The notes below the pieces were generated by a model, which was not told the DNA's origin, searched no databases, and saw only the letters and a list, made by a program, of their open reading frames with translations. The position numbers were made by a program, and so were the translations under genes. A stretch of 64,000 nucleotides of DNA from Lutraria lutraria (Eukaryota; Mollusca; Bivalvia; Venerida; Mactridae): positions 31,820,399 through 31,884,398 of the forward strand of contig OZ026841.1 of the NCBI GenBank assembly GCA_964023205.1, read 5' to 3'. Below are positions 12,182-24,424 of the stretch, one piece after another (positions within the stretch are counted from its first letter, which is position 1; each line of letters opens with the position of its first letter).

Positions 12182-13345
12182 GTATTTTTATGCCCCCGTA
12201 TCGATAGATTGCATATTGTTTTGGGCCTCTCTGTTTGTCTGTCTGTTTGTACCAAACTTTAATCTTGCCTATAAAATCAAAACGCCTGCACCGACATCCG
12301 TCAAACTTCATATATTGTTTCCTCATGACAACCTCTATAGGACCTCTATAGGTCAGTAGGTCAAAGGTCAAGGTCACAGGGTCATTGTGTTTAAAAAAAT
12401 CCGACATTTTTTAAAGATACTTCTCCTACATTTTTCATGGGATTTTGACGAAACTTTCAGAGACTTGTTGTTACCGAGAACCGACACACATATATTCCGA
12501 GTTTTGTGATTCGATCATTTTTGACGGAAATATGGCCCTTTGTTTATTTTGTGTGATTGTAACAGCGAAATACTCTTGTTTTCTCAAGGGATTTTGATAA
12601 AACTTTCATGGACCTATTGTTATCGAGGTACCCAATGCATGTTGTAAAAGTTTTATGATTCGACAAATTTTGTCGGAATTATGGCTCTTTATTTTGTGCA
12701 TATATATGTAATATATAGAGAAATCATTTCTTTTAGGATACTACTCCTACATTTTTCATGGGATTTTGACGAAACTCTCACAGGCTTGTTGTTAGCAAGA
12801 ACCCCCACACACATATTCCGAGTTTTGTGATTCGATCATTTTTGACGGAATTATGGCCCTTTGTTTATTTTGTGTGATTGTAACAGCGAAATACTCTTAT
12901 TTCCTTGTTTTCTCAAGGGATTTTGATAAAACTTTCATGAAACTATTGTTATCGAGATACCCGATGCATGTTGTAAAACTTTTATGATTCGATAAATTTT
13001 GACGGAATTATGGCCCTTTGTTTATTTTGTGCATATGAAATATATAGAGAAATACTGCTTTGTTCGCAACTACTTCTGTATTTCTCAAGGGATTTTACCA
13101 AACTTTAATAGAACTATTGTCAGCATGTTCACCAGCACATATTGTTAGGGTTTTGTGATTCGATCATTTCTAGCAGATTTACGGCCCTTTGTTTGCCTGA
13201 ACCGAAATTTAACCTTGCCTATTAAATCAAAACGCCATCACCTGCAATCATGAAACTTCATATCTTGGTTCATCATGACAACTCTACAGGACCTGTGCTT
13301 TTTTCAAAAAGGGCAACCGGAGGGAGCATGGTGTTTATAAAACAC
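12182..13345. mobile_element. Repeat insertion with internal 320-bp tandem units
   Basis: Comparison with the other arm shows this block interrupts GATATTTTGCTG|TTTGTTTTCG. It starts near TTTATGCCCCCGTATCG and contains CTGTTTGTCTGTCTGTTTGT and AGGTCAAAGGTCAAGGTCAC. Two tandem copies of about 320 bp follow, from about 12415 and 12737; each has CTCCTACATTTTTCATGGGA, GATTCGATCATTTTTGACGG and ATGGCCCTTTGTTTATTTTG. Within each unit the phrase GGGATTTTGA(C/T)(G/A)AAACT recurs, so the unit is itself a doubled block of about 160 bp. No protein frame spans it. It resembles high-copy molluscan repeats, but I cannot name a family. Confidence 0.65.
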
Positions 13346-13821
13346 ATCTTGTTTTCGATTATTTTCTGATACGGTATGTTTAATACACATCGTTTTTAAA
13401 AGAAATGTTGCATGGTCACGCAACATTTGACAATGGTAGCCTTTATGGAAATAGAAATGTAGCGGCTAGCTAGCTGCTAGCAAGCTGCTACCTAGTCGCT
13501 ACTTAATTCGATAGCAAGAACTAGTATAGCAGAAAGGTAGCAGGTCGTTGCGAGTATCTTCTATGTACCTGCTACCTAGCCACAGCTAGTAGCGACTTTT
13601 GTTTTAGATCGCAGGAATCGAATCTGCTAGTATAGCCAGAACGTAGCAGCTATGTGATTTTGGGTACCGCATCAGACTTTATATGATAGCAGCTACTTGC
13701 TTCCATAGCAATCTCAATTTGTATATTCAGTAATATATTTTTGTTTGATCACTGTAACTTTATATGCCGATTTTGTGTAATATATTTCCTATGTACCATG
13801 TTTTAGAAATAGTTAAAATAT

Positions 13822-13893
13822 GATAAATAAATAAATAAATAAATAAATAAATGAGTGAGTGAGTGAGTGAATGAATGAATGAATGAATGAATA
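13822..13893. repeat. Compound tetranucleotide microsatellite
   Basis: A run of (AAAT)n changes into (GAGT)n, then (GAAT)n, then back to AAAT-type repeats, about 70 bases in all. It is a simple repeat with no gene content. Confidence 0.95.
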
Positions 13894-14099
13894 AATAAGT
13901 ATCAGTAAGTCAAACTTAGGTTTAAATAACATAAAAATGTTAGTAGATAAGTGCTACAATAGCAAGTAAGTGGCAAAAAGTCAAACTTAACTTAAGTAGC
14001 AGTAAGTCAAATATCTACTGTAAATTACAACAAGGTATTATATAAGCCTTTATAATTCGAATGACTCCCGGGGCGGAGCCAATAATTTAGTCAAACTTG

Positions 14100-16085
14100 A
14101 AGGTTGTCTTCCAGACAATGCTATTATTATGCATGACTTATTATGTTTGACTTAATCCAGTTTTTAAACAGTATGACTTTATTATTAAATTTTATATATC
14201 TATTGCCCCAAATGCTTTCTTTCCTTATATCATAAAACGAATTTGGTTCATCTGCAGGGGTTTTATTTTTTGTTTTTATCCACAGGTTAAGGATGTTTTT
14301 GTAGAATTCAGGTATGGATGTAGTGTCAAGGTTCTTAATGGAGTCTAAATTGAAATTGAACACAAGGAAATCTGATCCATATCTATTAAAGAAGTATCTT
14401 GGAAGAATGGCTTTCCAGTTGGCATCATTTTTATCTGATAATGCTTTGATCCATTTTAGTTACGTATGTCTCTATATCTATCATATCGAGGCCACCATTG
14501 AATTTGTTGCCTATGAGCGTTGATCGTTTGATGTTTTCTTTAGTTTTATTCCATAAGAATTGGTAAATAAGGGTATTAATTTCTTGAAGAATTGTATTTG
14601 GTACTATAAGTGAATGAAAGCATAAGTAAATTATGGAATAAGAAGAGTTTTGACAATGAGAATTTTTCCATTCCTGGTTAATTTTCTCTTTGGCTTTACA
14701 GCTTTCGATTTTTTTCCCAATTTAATTTCTCACATTCTTTTTTATTGTGGCCAAAATAAATTTCGAGAGCTTTGACTGGTTTATTTGTCCATGAAATGTT
14801 AACGGTTTTATCTGAACTATTTTTATCTTTGCTATCCAAAATGCTATGGTTTTATTTTTGTTTAACTCTAAGCCAGAAAATGATCCGAAACTTTCAATTG
14901 TTTGCAATGCGTTTATAATGTCTTCTTTTGAGCGGAGAAATAGGGTAGTATCATCGGCTAGTTGTAAAATTTCTATCTTTTGATGTACATGCAAATCATT
15001 ACGTTTTATAGTGATGCCGTTTATATTGTCTGATTTACGTATTTTTGTTGCCAAGATTTCTACAACTATAATGAATAGTAAGGATGAAATGGGACAGCCT
15101 TGTCTTACACCGCGTTCTGGTTTAAATGGTGTAGATATCCATCCGTTATTCGAAAAATATGTTTGTATGTTGCAGTAAAATGTTTTAATCCACTGAATGA
15201 AATCGTTTTTAAACCCAAAATGTCTTTAAGTTTCGAATAAAAAGTTATGTTCTACTGTATCAAAAGCTTTTCTAAAGTCAAGGAAGACAATTGCTCCATT
15301 TAGTTGTAGATGATCAGCATAGTCGATGACGTCTTGAATCTGTCGGATATTATATCCTATGAATCTATCTTTAATATAACCTTGTTGATCGAAACTGATT
15401 ATTTTATGTATAACTTTTTGAAGCCGATTTGCTAGTATTTTGGCGGCAATCTTATAATCTACATTTAGGAGGCATATTGGTCTCCAATTTTCTAGATTTG
15501 TTGGGTCATCTTTTTTATAAAGTAAAGAAAGAATTCCGGTTTGTTGGGAGTATGTCAATTTGGAATAGTAAAATCCTTCGTTAAGGGCACCTGTGAGAAT
15601 GCATTTTAATGAATCCCAGAAGGTTTTATAAAATTCTGCATTTAGACCGTCCATCCCTGGGCTTTTATTCGACTTCATAGATTTTAATGCTATTTCGGCT
15701 TTCTCATTTGTGAAGAGGCCTTCACATAAGTCTGCGTCTTGTGAGGATAGTTTGTTATCACATTCGATGTTTATCAGATAATTTTGTATTTCAGATTGAC
15801 TTATATCTTTTTATGTATATAATTGAGAATAGAATTTTACTTCCTCATTTAAAATGTCTTCAATTTCCGAGAACGTATTTTTACCTCTTTTAATTTTATT
15901 TAAAGATTTTCTTGCTTGCCTGGATTTTTTCATGTTTAGAAAGTATTTTGTATTTTTTTCTCCTTGTTCTATACATTTTACTTTAGATCTTATTTCAGCA
16001 CCTCGGGCTTAAATATCGTAAAGTTTGTTTAATTTTGATTCAATCTTAGATCTGAGCTCTATGTTTGTTACACTATTAGTCGCAT
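14100..16085 (-). pseudogene. Broken L1/Tx1-type LINE, RT region
   Basis: Read on the minus strand, a LINE polyprotein lacking its endonuclease is visible. The linker near 16020-15900 reads ARGAEIRSKVKCIEQGEKNT and KYFLNMKKSRQARKS. The RT runs from 15678 to about 14900 with KSNKSPGMDGLNAEFYKTFW, NWRPICLLNVDYKI, QQGYIKDR, FLDFRKAFDTVEHNF, GVRQGCPISSLLF and the catalytic LADDTTLFL (both Asp kept). A thumb/C-terminal part follows, with SFSGLELNKNKT, IYQFLWNKTKENIKRSTLIG, and KESIWGNRYIKFNNK at 14127-14363. Stops lie near 16010, at 15226 and around 15800, and there are frame changes below 14750, so it is inactive. The GMDGLNAEFYK and FSGLxLN signatures indicate the L1/Tx1 group, a different lineage from the LINE at the left edge. 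Confidence 0.85.
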
Positions 16086-16089
16086 CTTT

Positions 16090-17010
16090 GCATATTACAA
16101 GCTGGCATTCCAAGGTTGCATAATATCATCAAGAGCAAAGAGCACGAAAAAAGCAAACATCTTTGTGTTTCCTATTGGCTGCAATGGCAACCCAGTTTTT
16201 AATGAAATTTATTTTCCCAACAACTTTATTAGAGCTTCATGCAAGGAACATATCTAACAGTTTCGTTGAAAATGTCATCTGCTTAAAGAAGCATGCCCAG
16301 GAACTGTCGTATCTTGGATTTCATACACTTACAATGCATTTATCACATGTAAAACCAACTATTATCGAAAAGTCAAAGAAGAATGACACTCAAAAATGAC
16401 TCTGTGACGCGTTAGTCAGTATTTATACAGCCTTTTAGTAATGACAGCGATATTTCCAATTCGTCTGAGAATTAACTGAGCGCCTCTTGCTTTTCAAACC
16501 AGCATAACATTGATATTTACCTATAATTGATTGATATGATAAAATTGCTACCGCCGAAATGAATATAGCATGAGCAAAACTTACCGTTTCACTGTTTGTT
16601 GACATTTTTTCTGAGGTCGAAATCGGCAGGTTTGGCAAATCTTGAAATGTGCATTTTGAGTAAACAAGCGGGATATTTCTTAACTATTTTACAGGTCTTT
16701 CACTAATTGATGCCAATTTGATTGCTATTCGAGACGCTAATTACGCACATCTATAGATTACAAGATACGTTTGAATTCAGTTTCACAATCAATTAATTAA
16801 TGATCGGAGTTAAATTTTACCAAAGGCATCACAATATTTTCTAATTTGCCCATCGGTTAGATTTGTTAACCATATTGTCTACTGAATAACTGGTTTAACA
16901 ATCGGATCTTACTCCATCTGCATTAAACCTTGGTGTTCATGCGTTAAGTGGAGGTAATAGAGGTGTGGTCAGCGTTTTCGTATTCAATCTTCTTGTTCTT
17001 ATGACATTTT
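16090..17010. other. Repeat remnant and unassigned DNA
   Basis: 16130-16280 resembles the dispersed repeat seen at 31.4, 42.7 and 54.5 kb (TATTGGCTGCAATGGCAACC, then GAGCTTCATG). The rest is unique-looking AT-rich sequence without a convincing frame. Confidence 0.4.
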
Positions 17011-18211
17011 AAATAGCTGCTATCATATAAAGGTTGATGCGGTACCCAAAATCACATAGCTGCTACCTCCTGTCTATATTAGCAGATTCCTGCTATCTAA
17101 TACAGAAGTCGCCACTAGTATCGGCTAGGTAGCAGGTACATAGAAGATACTCGCTACCACCTGCTACCTTTCTGCTATACTAGTTCTTGCTATCGAATTA
17201 AGTAGCGACTAGGTAGCAGCTGGCTAGCAGCTAGCTAGCCGCTACACTTCTATTTTCATAAAGGCTACCATTGTCAAATGTTGCGTGACCATGCAACATT
17301 TCTTTTAAAACCGATGTGTATAAAACATACCGTATCAGAAAATAATCGAAAACAAACAGCAAAATATCTTTATTGCAAATAGTATAAAGGCATACATTAA
17401 ATCATTTTACAGTATACTTTTTATCTGAAATTACGCATACAAAATATCATAACAAGAATATGTGAACATAATTTACTCCAAAATACATCGTTGAATATTC
17501 TGGGTACGGATAGTATCATCTTTTAAATTGAGTCCGGGTAGTACCATTTTCTTTTTATACTTCTAAACATGAGTAATACTGACTTCTGAAGCTAAATATT
17601 CTAAAACAAACAAGAAACTGTTACCATATACACTCGGTATATTCCCTGGTGCGTTAAAAAGTGAGATAAAAAAGTTTTGCCATGTTTTTTTGACATTTTA
17701 TAAGAAAAGTACGGAACGTACATGTACAACGCACAAGTCAAAATTTATCCCGTTTTCAGGCCTTTACTAAAGAGACTTACTACAAACCATTTTCACGAAA
17801 ACATAATATGCAACAGTAAATTCTTGGTGCGCGATATTATATAAATAACACATAGCTTTGTAACAGTAAAAATGTCAGCCTGAGGAAAGTACTAAGGTCG
17901 AAGGCCTTTGTTTATAAAAATATATGATTTTATATCAATTTGACGATTTCATGCAGAAATAATTAAATCTAATTTTGAGTCGAGGAAATGTTGTCAAAAA
18001 TTTGTACGATGTGTATCCATTAGCAGGTACTCGATGACGTAGTGTACTACCATTTTATAGTAAATGTAAGTTCAACCGGATCGTATTTTGTGACTTTTTG
18101 TTTTCATTTAAGATAAGTTTTGGTAAAAGTGTGTTTCTAATTAGAAATCAATGCATTAATAGCCTATCACAGGCAAATGAATGAATTTACATGCTATTTA
18201 ATTTCTATCAG

Positions 18212-18312
18212 GTTTAGGGATTTTGGTGATTTGTGTAGTTTCGGCAATAGTGTATTTCATGATCCTATACGTGAATGGAGGCAGTAGTACAATGATGTTT
18301 TTACCTATAAAA
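18212..18312 (+). CDS. Fucosyltransferase gene, signal-anchor exon
   Basis: This candidate exon encodes a hydrophobic segment, LGILVICVVSAIVYFMILYV, followed by a short polar stem (NGGSSTMMFLPIK). It is bordered by a 3' splice site (ATTTCTATCAG) and a strong 5' splice site (AAA|GTGAGT at 18313). It ends in phase 0, and the next exon opens in phase 0 at 18861. A single uncleaved membrane anchor near the N-terminus is what a type II Golgi glycosyltransferase needs. The first codon is split with an earlier exon that I could not find, so the start codon lies further upstream. The assignment rests on splice-phase agreement and family architecture, not on sequence similarity of this short segment. 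Confidence 0.6.
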
Positions 18313-18860
18313 GTGAGTATGACCACTATTTGTTTTATTGTTAAAATTTTATTGTTAAAATTGTTTTATAGAATGGTAACACGAAATAACATGTTCTTTA
18401 TTTTAGTTAAATTTAAAGTTTATGAGTTTTGTGTGTCTAAGTAGTTTATTTCTTTGCTTCCTGATATGGTTAATAAGATTGAAATTAATGACCAGTTGAT
18501 TGAACTGTGACATGCGGTTCATCTGCCACTAATGGTATCTCACCACACATGGCACTTAACAATATGTAAAGGTCGAATTATATTATAATAATAATTATAT
18601 CTCAGGTCAAGTTTATTAAATACATTTAAGACTTCGAAAATAATTATTATAATATGCACTTTTTGAACAGTAATAATTAACGTGTTACCTTATTATCTAT
18701 TGACGTCTGTTTGGTTCTTTCAAATTTATTGAATTTGGCATGTAGGAGTAGTTTGCCCGAATATAGAATGTGGCCGATTTAATTGGATAACAGATATATT
18801 CAAAAGCAGCAATAAATTATGTGGCGTATTATATAATCGTTTTTTGCATGTATGTAGCAG

Positions 18861-19933
18861 CCAGATAATGACGCAAAAAACGCACCCGAAAGAGGAACTA
18901 ACATGCTGCGATCGGATACAATACCAAACAACAGCTTGAACAAGGTCACTAACGTGGATCACTCTTATAAGATACTTTGGTACAATCCACCAGCTTACGT
19001 GAAGAATCATCCTGAAGCGATGCACACAGGCTTTTCAGAATGTAAATTCAGTAATTGTGAAATGTCTTTTAATAAGAACGACAATAAAGTGAGTGATGCT
19101 ATAATATTTAATGGACGTATTATGAAAGATCAACGTCTCGAACGTCCATTAGGTCAAGTTTGGATTTTCGCCGCACACGAGTCTCCGCTTGTTTATAATG
19201 GTCCGTCTAAAGGTCGGTGGAAAAATGCGCCCTGGCGAGATTCGTATAATTGGACGATGACGTATAACAAATTTAATACAGACATACATCTACCTTATGG
19301 CGTTATAAAAAGAAAGCCCATTCCTGAAAATAGAAATTATACATATATTGCATCGGGAAAAAATGATAGTGTGCTTATGATAAGCTCTCACTGCAAGACG
19401 CTTTCAAAACGGCATGAATATGTTGAGGATTTAAGAAAATATATTCCTGTCACTGTATTAGGTAAATGTGGTACTCGTTGGAGCTGTGGTCGACATTACG
19501 TACATGATGATTGTTTTGTCTTACTTAATACAACTTATAAGTTTTTTCTAGCATTTGAAAATGCTCTGTGCACTCAATATTTCACAGAAAAAATGTTTGA
19601 AAATTTTAATTATGACATCATACTGGTTGTGCGAGGTGGAAACAAAAGTGAGGAACCAACCATGTTCCCGAATGGAACGTTTGTATCCGCTCAGAGTTTC
19701 AAATCTGCCAATTTCTGGGGAGGTATTTAAAGAAATTAAGCGAATCAAAGGAAGCCTATGCTGAGATGTTGGAGAGGAAGAGCATGTTTTATTCACCCGG
19801 ATATAAAGAAGTTTATCAGAGGGCGATGTGTAATCTTTGCAAAAGAATGAACTTCCAAAATCAATATCAGAAAACGATCCCAAATATTGAAGAATGGGCA
19901 TTCGACAGCAAACCCTGTATCACAGTAAAATAG
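18861..19933 (+). CDS. Alpha-1,3-fucosyltransferase (GT10) catalytic exon, with frameshift
   Basis: This exon encodes the catalytic domain of a GT10 fucosyltransferase, which transfers fucose from GDP-fucose to GlcNAc-containing glycans in the Golgi lumen. Family motifs appear in order: KILWYNPPAY, WIFAAHESPLVYNG, NWTMTYNKFNTDIHLPYG, LGKCGTRWSCGR, and the GDP-fucose-binding block LAFENALCTQYFTEKMFEN near 19540-19605. Several N-glycosylation sequons (NWT, NYT, NTT, NKS, NGT) fit a lumenal enzyme. The acceptor AG is at 18859-18860. The frame breaks at about 19714-19720 (FWGGI, stop at 19728) and resumes one frame over as RYLKKLSESKEAYAEML, then CNLCKRMN, ending at TAG 19931. A missing single T would restore a typical FKSANFLGRYL reading. 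It is therefore either a young pseudogene, a polymorphism or a sequence error. An AATAAA lies 300 bases downstream. Confidence 0.85.
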
Positions 19934-21540
19934 AAAAAGAACATACGTGATGATATAAACTTGTAGGTTTGAGAACATTTAAAATCTTTAAACATTTGTA
20001 TTGCAGTATCATAAATCTTTGATCAAATTACATGTATACGTACGTATATAAATCTTATATGAAGTTCATTTATTTCGCCACTGCAATCTGAATTTATCAA
20101 TGTTATTCCTGAAGCAGTGACTACAAAATAGTCATCTATATAAGAAGGATGCAGTAATGATGTAAGTGGGAGATGTGACGTTTTGTTGCAATAATGATGT
20201 ATGTGGGAGATGGTACATTTTTGTTGTTCGGTACGAACAATAAAGTTATTACCGTATTTCAGAAATCGCTCAGTTTTCATTGAAAATCTGCATACCGAAC
20301 AGCTTCCATTAATTTAACCTTCCGCCTGCGAACATAGTTCCATTTTTTTCAGTTCAATGGCATAAATACAAATTCAAATATTACGTGCAAATAAGTCAAA
20401 ATCAGATGGCTATGCAATATCGTAAACGAGCAATACTAGACAGTCGTAAAAAATCTAAACAATCCTGTCCCTCGGATTACTACAATATTTACTATCAGTA
20501 CACACATTTCAAGGAAGGATGACGTCATAATCCTCGTGCTTTATATGCTAATTTGTCTGGTTCCTAGCTTCTATTGTAAACGTATAGAAGTCATCATTGA
20601 ATTCATGGACGATGCGATGATAACTGTGTGTCAACCTGATATTTAAAAAAGTGGTTCATCGGGAAATTGTAATCGATTGATTTAATGCTGATAACGTGTA
20701 ACTTTTTCTTCGAGTGTGTCTTCATGTGTGAGATATTACATTCTGCAAAAGTTGAGTATACAAAGAGGCAGGTAATGTAGACTATATGATATTATGCTAT
20801 TTGCTTAACTCTTTTTTGTGATCAGATGGGAATCATAAATCAAAGTACTGAAAGCACATGGAACGGAAACAGCTTTAACAACTGCATAGCGGGTGTAGAA
20901 AAGCGTTAGTAGTACTTAAGTCTGCATCGAAATTCATGTGCGAACTATCGTTCGGATTCAAAAACTCACCCTACAAAGAAATTCAACTTTTGACTGCTTT
21001 GTAGTTCCGAACAACAGCAGTACCTTCAGAGCTTTGATTATACATTAGTAACGTAAGTGTAATTCTTTAAGCATTCATGCAGTAAGTTGGGAATGTTACA
21101 TCTTTAAAGCATTCGTCCGTATTTTTTTATTTTTTCGTCATCCGGTTATAGAGATTAGACGAAACTACATTAGCAAGAAAGACAAAATTAATTAAAAACA
21201 TCAACACCCTTATAACCGTAAATACTCGTAAATGTATTTTTGAAGTCTAATTGAAGTTCTAACGAAGAACCGAACACCAAGAATCTATCAAAGGAAACTG
21301 AAAATGATAACACAGTAAAACCTTCATGAACTTGTTCCTTTGCTACTAAAACGAAACAGGTTTCATATCGAGATGGTGTCATAATTATTTAGTTAAGATA
21401 TATATGGAAAACTAAAGAACTACTGCAACAGAGTTATAGCAACTACATGTACTTCAGTAGTATGACCACCTTAATATCTCTGGCTGCATTTCAATAAATT
21501 GCTGATATACTTTGATGATAAGATAACATGAATGATAAGA
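19934..21540. other. 3' flank of the fucosyltransferase; no gene
   Basis: A small tandem duplication lies at about 20153-20215 (AATGATGTA(A/T)GTGGGAGATG twice). No coding frame is convincing. Around 20978-21040 the phrase TTTGTAGTTCCGAACAACAG resembles, in inverted orientation, sequence at 53.62-53.66 kb upstream of the intact receptor gene. Confidence 0.4.
20239..20244 (+). promoter_or_regulatory. Candidate polyadenylation signal
   Basis: AATAAA lies about 300 bases after the fucosyltransferase stop, on the same strand. It is the first canonical hexamer I noticed there. In AT-rich DNA such hexamers are frequent by chance. Confidence 0.35.
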
Positions 21541-21899
21541 CCATTTATGTCAAATCTCAAAGGTGGTTCTAGTATCGAAGATTTACCATTCTATAGGTGC
21601 TTGTATTGATATGAAGACCGCTAAGTGAGAATTTGATGACTGTGGTTGTTTCAATATGAAAAGTTTTCATTGGATGTAGAATTAACATAGAGGTGACCAG
21701 TACTTCTTTTAATATCCTTTCATTGAACCAATTATTGTTATATATATGGTGCTGCTTGATAAACTGACGTTTTATACTTAAACGACATACGAGTAACAGT
21801 CATTTTCTGAACGAAATAGTTCTTTTTTTTATTTAAAACATACTCGTTGAAGGTTTGTTTATACTGAGACTTTGCTTGGAATTCTTTATTCTGTTTTAG

Positions 21900-24416
21900 A
21901 TTATATTACATTTAATAAAAACGATTATTTTATACTTTCCATCCATTTATGTCAGAATTTGAAACAACTTGGTCAGGTAAGATATGCACGTTTTGTTTTT
22001 TTTACTCAAGAAACAAAGTAATTATGATACTGAAAATGAAATAAAAGGTGCCTAGAATTTTAATTCTGTATTTATTTACAACAACGTCTATTTTATACAC
22101 TGATGTTTACAAGTCATGGAATAAAATGCATGCATACCGTGATTAGTTAGATTAGTACTGCATGAACAATCCATAAATATAACATCTATAAAATGACCTA
22201 CGAGTTTAAAGTGACAATTATTATTTAGGTTTTCTGATTCGTGCTATAAGAATGTATGTTTGAAAAAAGACTATTGGCTATTAATAAAAGATAAATTGCA
22301 ACTTCATGTAGGCCTTCTTTTTTGTACTAAGCACAGGTGTTCGATTAGTTTCCTAACTTCTCTGGTTTTTGTTGTTTGATGTTAATGGTGTTTTCCTTTA
22401 CTTTCACAGGACAGGGCATCGTAGAAGCCACAGTGTTTATACTTTGCTATGTACTCACCGTTACACACAATTCAATGGTGAATATATTATATATGTTTAA
22501 AATTACATGCCGTCTTCTTCGTCTGTTTCTAAATCATTCTACAGATTAAATGTCTTAAAGATGAGCATGGAGTGTATGTGATCATAATTATTTCAGATTA
22601 CATTTAACTAATAAATCATTCTCATTAAAAAACTTTTTTTCTAACAATATGTATTTAGTTAGAAATTGGTTGAATTTTGAAAACATAAAATGATTTGTTA
22701 GTGAAACTATATAAGCTAAAGATGTGCACACTCATTTAACGACTTTGTTTAATAAGTCTCTAAAATATATGATGATACAAGACATGTATTCTGCAGAATT
22801 TAGGTCCTGGTATAATGGCACAAGACGATGATAATTCTTTTACTTGATATTGGCCACTAGCCCATAACAATATTATAAACATTTTTACAGAATACACGTA
22901 GGTTAGTACCTGAAATAGACACACAAAGTTTGAAAACAAGTGGTTAAAAATATGAACATTAAACAAGTGATAAATACATACATATATTTACATTTGCTTA
23001 CTTCTGACTACATATTAGAGTTTTAGTGATTTGGTATATTAAACAAATACACTTATAATATAAATTTAAATTACTGCTAATTAATTCATTTTTGTAAAAT
23101 GTGTAATGTTTTCATTACGCAGTTTACCTTGTCAAAACGAAATACAAGGTAAACTTAATGGAATGTGGTTACATACATCTATATATACTATATCCAAACG
23201 AGTATAATAGGCATTTGATATTAACAATAATTATTTGCATATACATGTCTTAATAGTGTCATGTATTATTTTATAAATCTTGTAGCATACTAAAATGAAA
23301 TGATACTCTGTCTCTATCGCTACATTGCACAATTTACATGTTATATTTTCTCTAAGACAATCCTACGATGATCATATAGCACTGTCATTAAAATTGATAT
23401 AGCCTTTTGGGATTACTGATTACTATAAAATATTGTACGAAAGTTACATTTACAAAGGTCAGCGTAAACAATTTTTTTCCTTATAACTAAAAATCCATGT
23501 TTGTGCAATGTATTTTTTGAACGTACATAAAGTATCAAGAAAGTAGTTCTATAGCCCACTTTTATATCGAGCACATGTAATATGGTAATAATTCGTATTC
23601 TTAATTTGTTAACAGATACTCGATGCCACTTGCCAAAGCATGGCATTACGGATTGTTCCTTTCATGTTCGTTGCTAACCTTGCAACAACAGATATCTTAT
23701 TCTCGGCTTATTGTCCTTTCTTCGCCGTTACACGAATAACTCGCCATTGGATCTTTGACGATATACTTTGCAAGTTTGTGAGTTACTTTGGCTATGTTGT
23801 GGTAATATGTAATAGCTTTACTCTGATTCTCATAAGCATAGATAGATATTACTGTGTTAAGATAAATTCAAATTGGATAACAAGAAAAAATACTGCTATT
23901 TTGTTGTCAATTGTTTGGGTATTGTCGTTTGCTTTAACTGTCCCAATCATGTATTATCGAGGTGCTAAAACTATAAATTTAAAAAATGAAACATTCACAA
24001 TATGTACTAAGCAATGGTCGATTATATCAGAATCTTTTTTACGGGCTTATCCAAGCTTTTTGATGTTTCTGTTCTTGTTCGGTCCCTCGACAACAATGGT
24101 GGTGATGTATGTCAAACTATATCGTTTAATAAACGCAGCCAAATCGCGAGTGATTCAACAACGTTCACAGTCAAAGGAGGGATAAAGACGGCAATTGCGA
24201 CTAGTTAAAATGTTCACTGTTATTGTGTTGCTATACCTAATGAAGCTGCTCTCCTAGCTTAGTTCATCAGTACTGCGGGTATATTTCTCGATCTCATCTA
24301 CGGGACATGCATTAGCAGTCACGATATCAATGAGCATCTCGTGCATGAACCCGATTATTTATGGATATTTTAATAAACTTTTACGAAAAGAACTTCGACG
24401 AACGCTTTGTTGCTAA
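21900..24416 (+). pseudogene. Class A GPCR pseudogene, paralogue of the 51.2-53.4 kb gene
   Basis: Three exons correspond one to one with the intact receptor on the opposite strand. Exon 1 (21900-21976) has lost the start codon (ACG at 21921 where the intact gene has ATG) and about 17 bases, but ends with the same splice donor. Exon 2 (22410-22477, 68 nt as in the intact gene) encodes TM1, GQGIVEATVFILCYVLTVTH then NSM. Exon 3 (23616-24416) encodes TM2-TM7 and is colinear with the intact exon, one codon shorter, with FVANLATTDIL, SIDRYYCV and MNPIIYGYFN. It carries two nonsense codons: TAA at 24183, and TAG at 24255 in place of a tryptophan. Splice sites are preserved, so this is a DNA-level duplicate, not a retrocopy. 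Homology extends into the 5' flank from about 21545. Confidence 0.88.
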
Positions 24417-24424
24417 AGATGGTT

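Larger units (their letters stand above)
11569..18051. mobile_element. 6.5-kb element with about 1-kb terminal inverted arms
   Basis: The left arm (about 11569-13696) and the right arm (about 17011-18051) are reverse complements over roughly 1 kb. They share the outer end (G/A)GTAGTACA...TCATCGAG, CACCTGCTAAT/TACCTGCTAAT, GGATAAATTTTGACTTGTGC, ATACTGTAAAATGATTTAAT, ATGTTGCATGGTCACGCAAC and a GCTA-rich block (GCTAGCTAGC, AGGTAGCAGGT). The left arm carries a 1.16-kb insertion (12182-13345) absent from the right arm. The right arm has an extra stretch of about 85 bases near 17840-17925. The 3.3-kb middle holds a microsatellite and a broken L1/Tx1 LINE but no transposase I recognise. This could be a large non-autonomous or foldback DNA transposon, or an inverted local duplication. 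No target-site duplication is clear. Confidence 0.65.

Noticed and set aside
12111..12407. 98-codon minus ORF and 60-codon plus ORF near 12.2 kb
   Set aside because: Both cross the boundary of a repeat insertion in the inverted arm and overlap each other; no homology is visible.
19548..19901. Minus-strand ORF of 117 codons opposite the fucosyltransferase
   Set aside because: It is antisense to the conserved catalytic domain and has no motif of its own.
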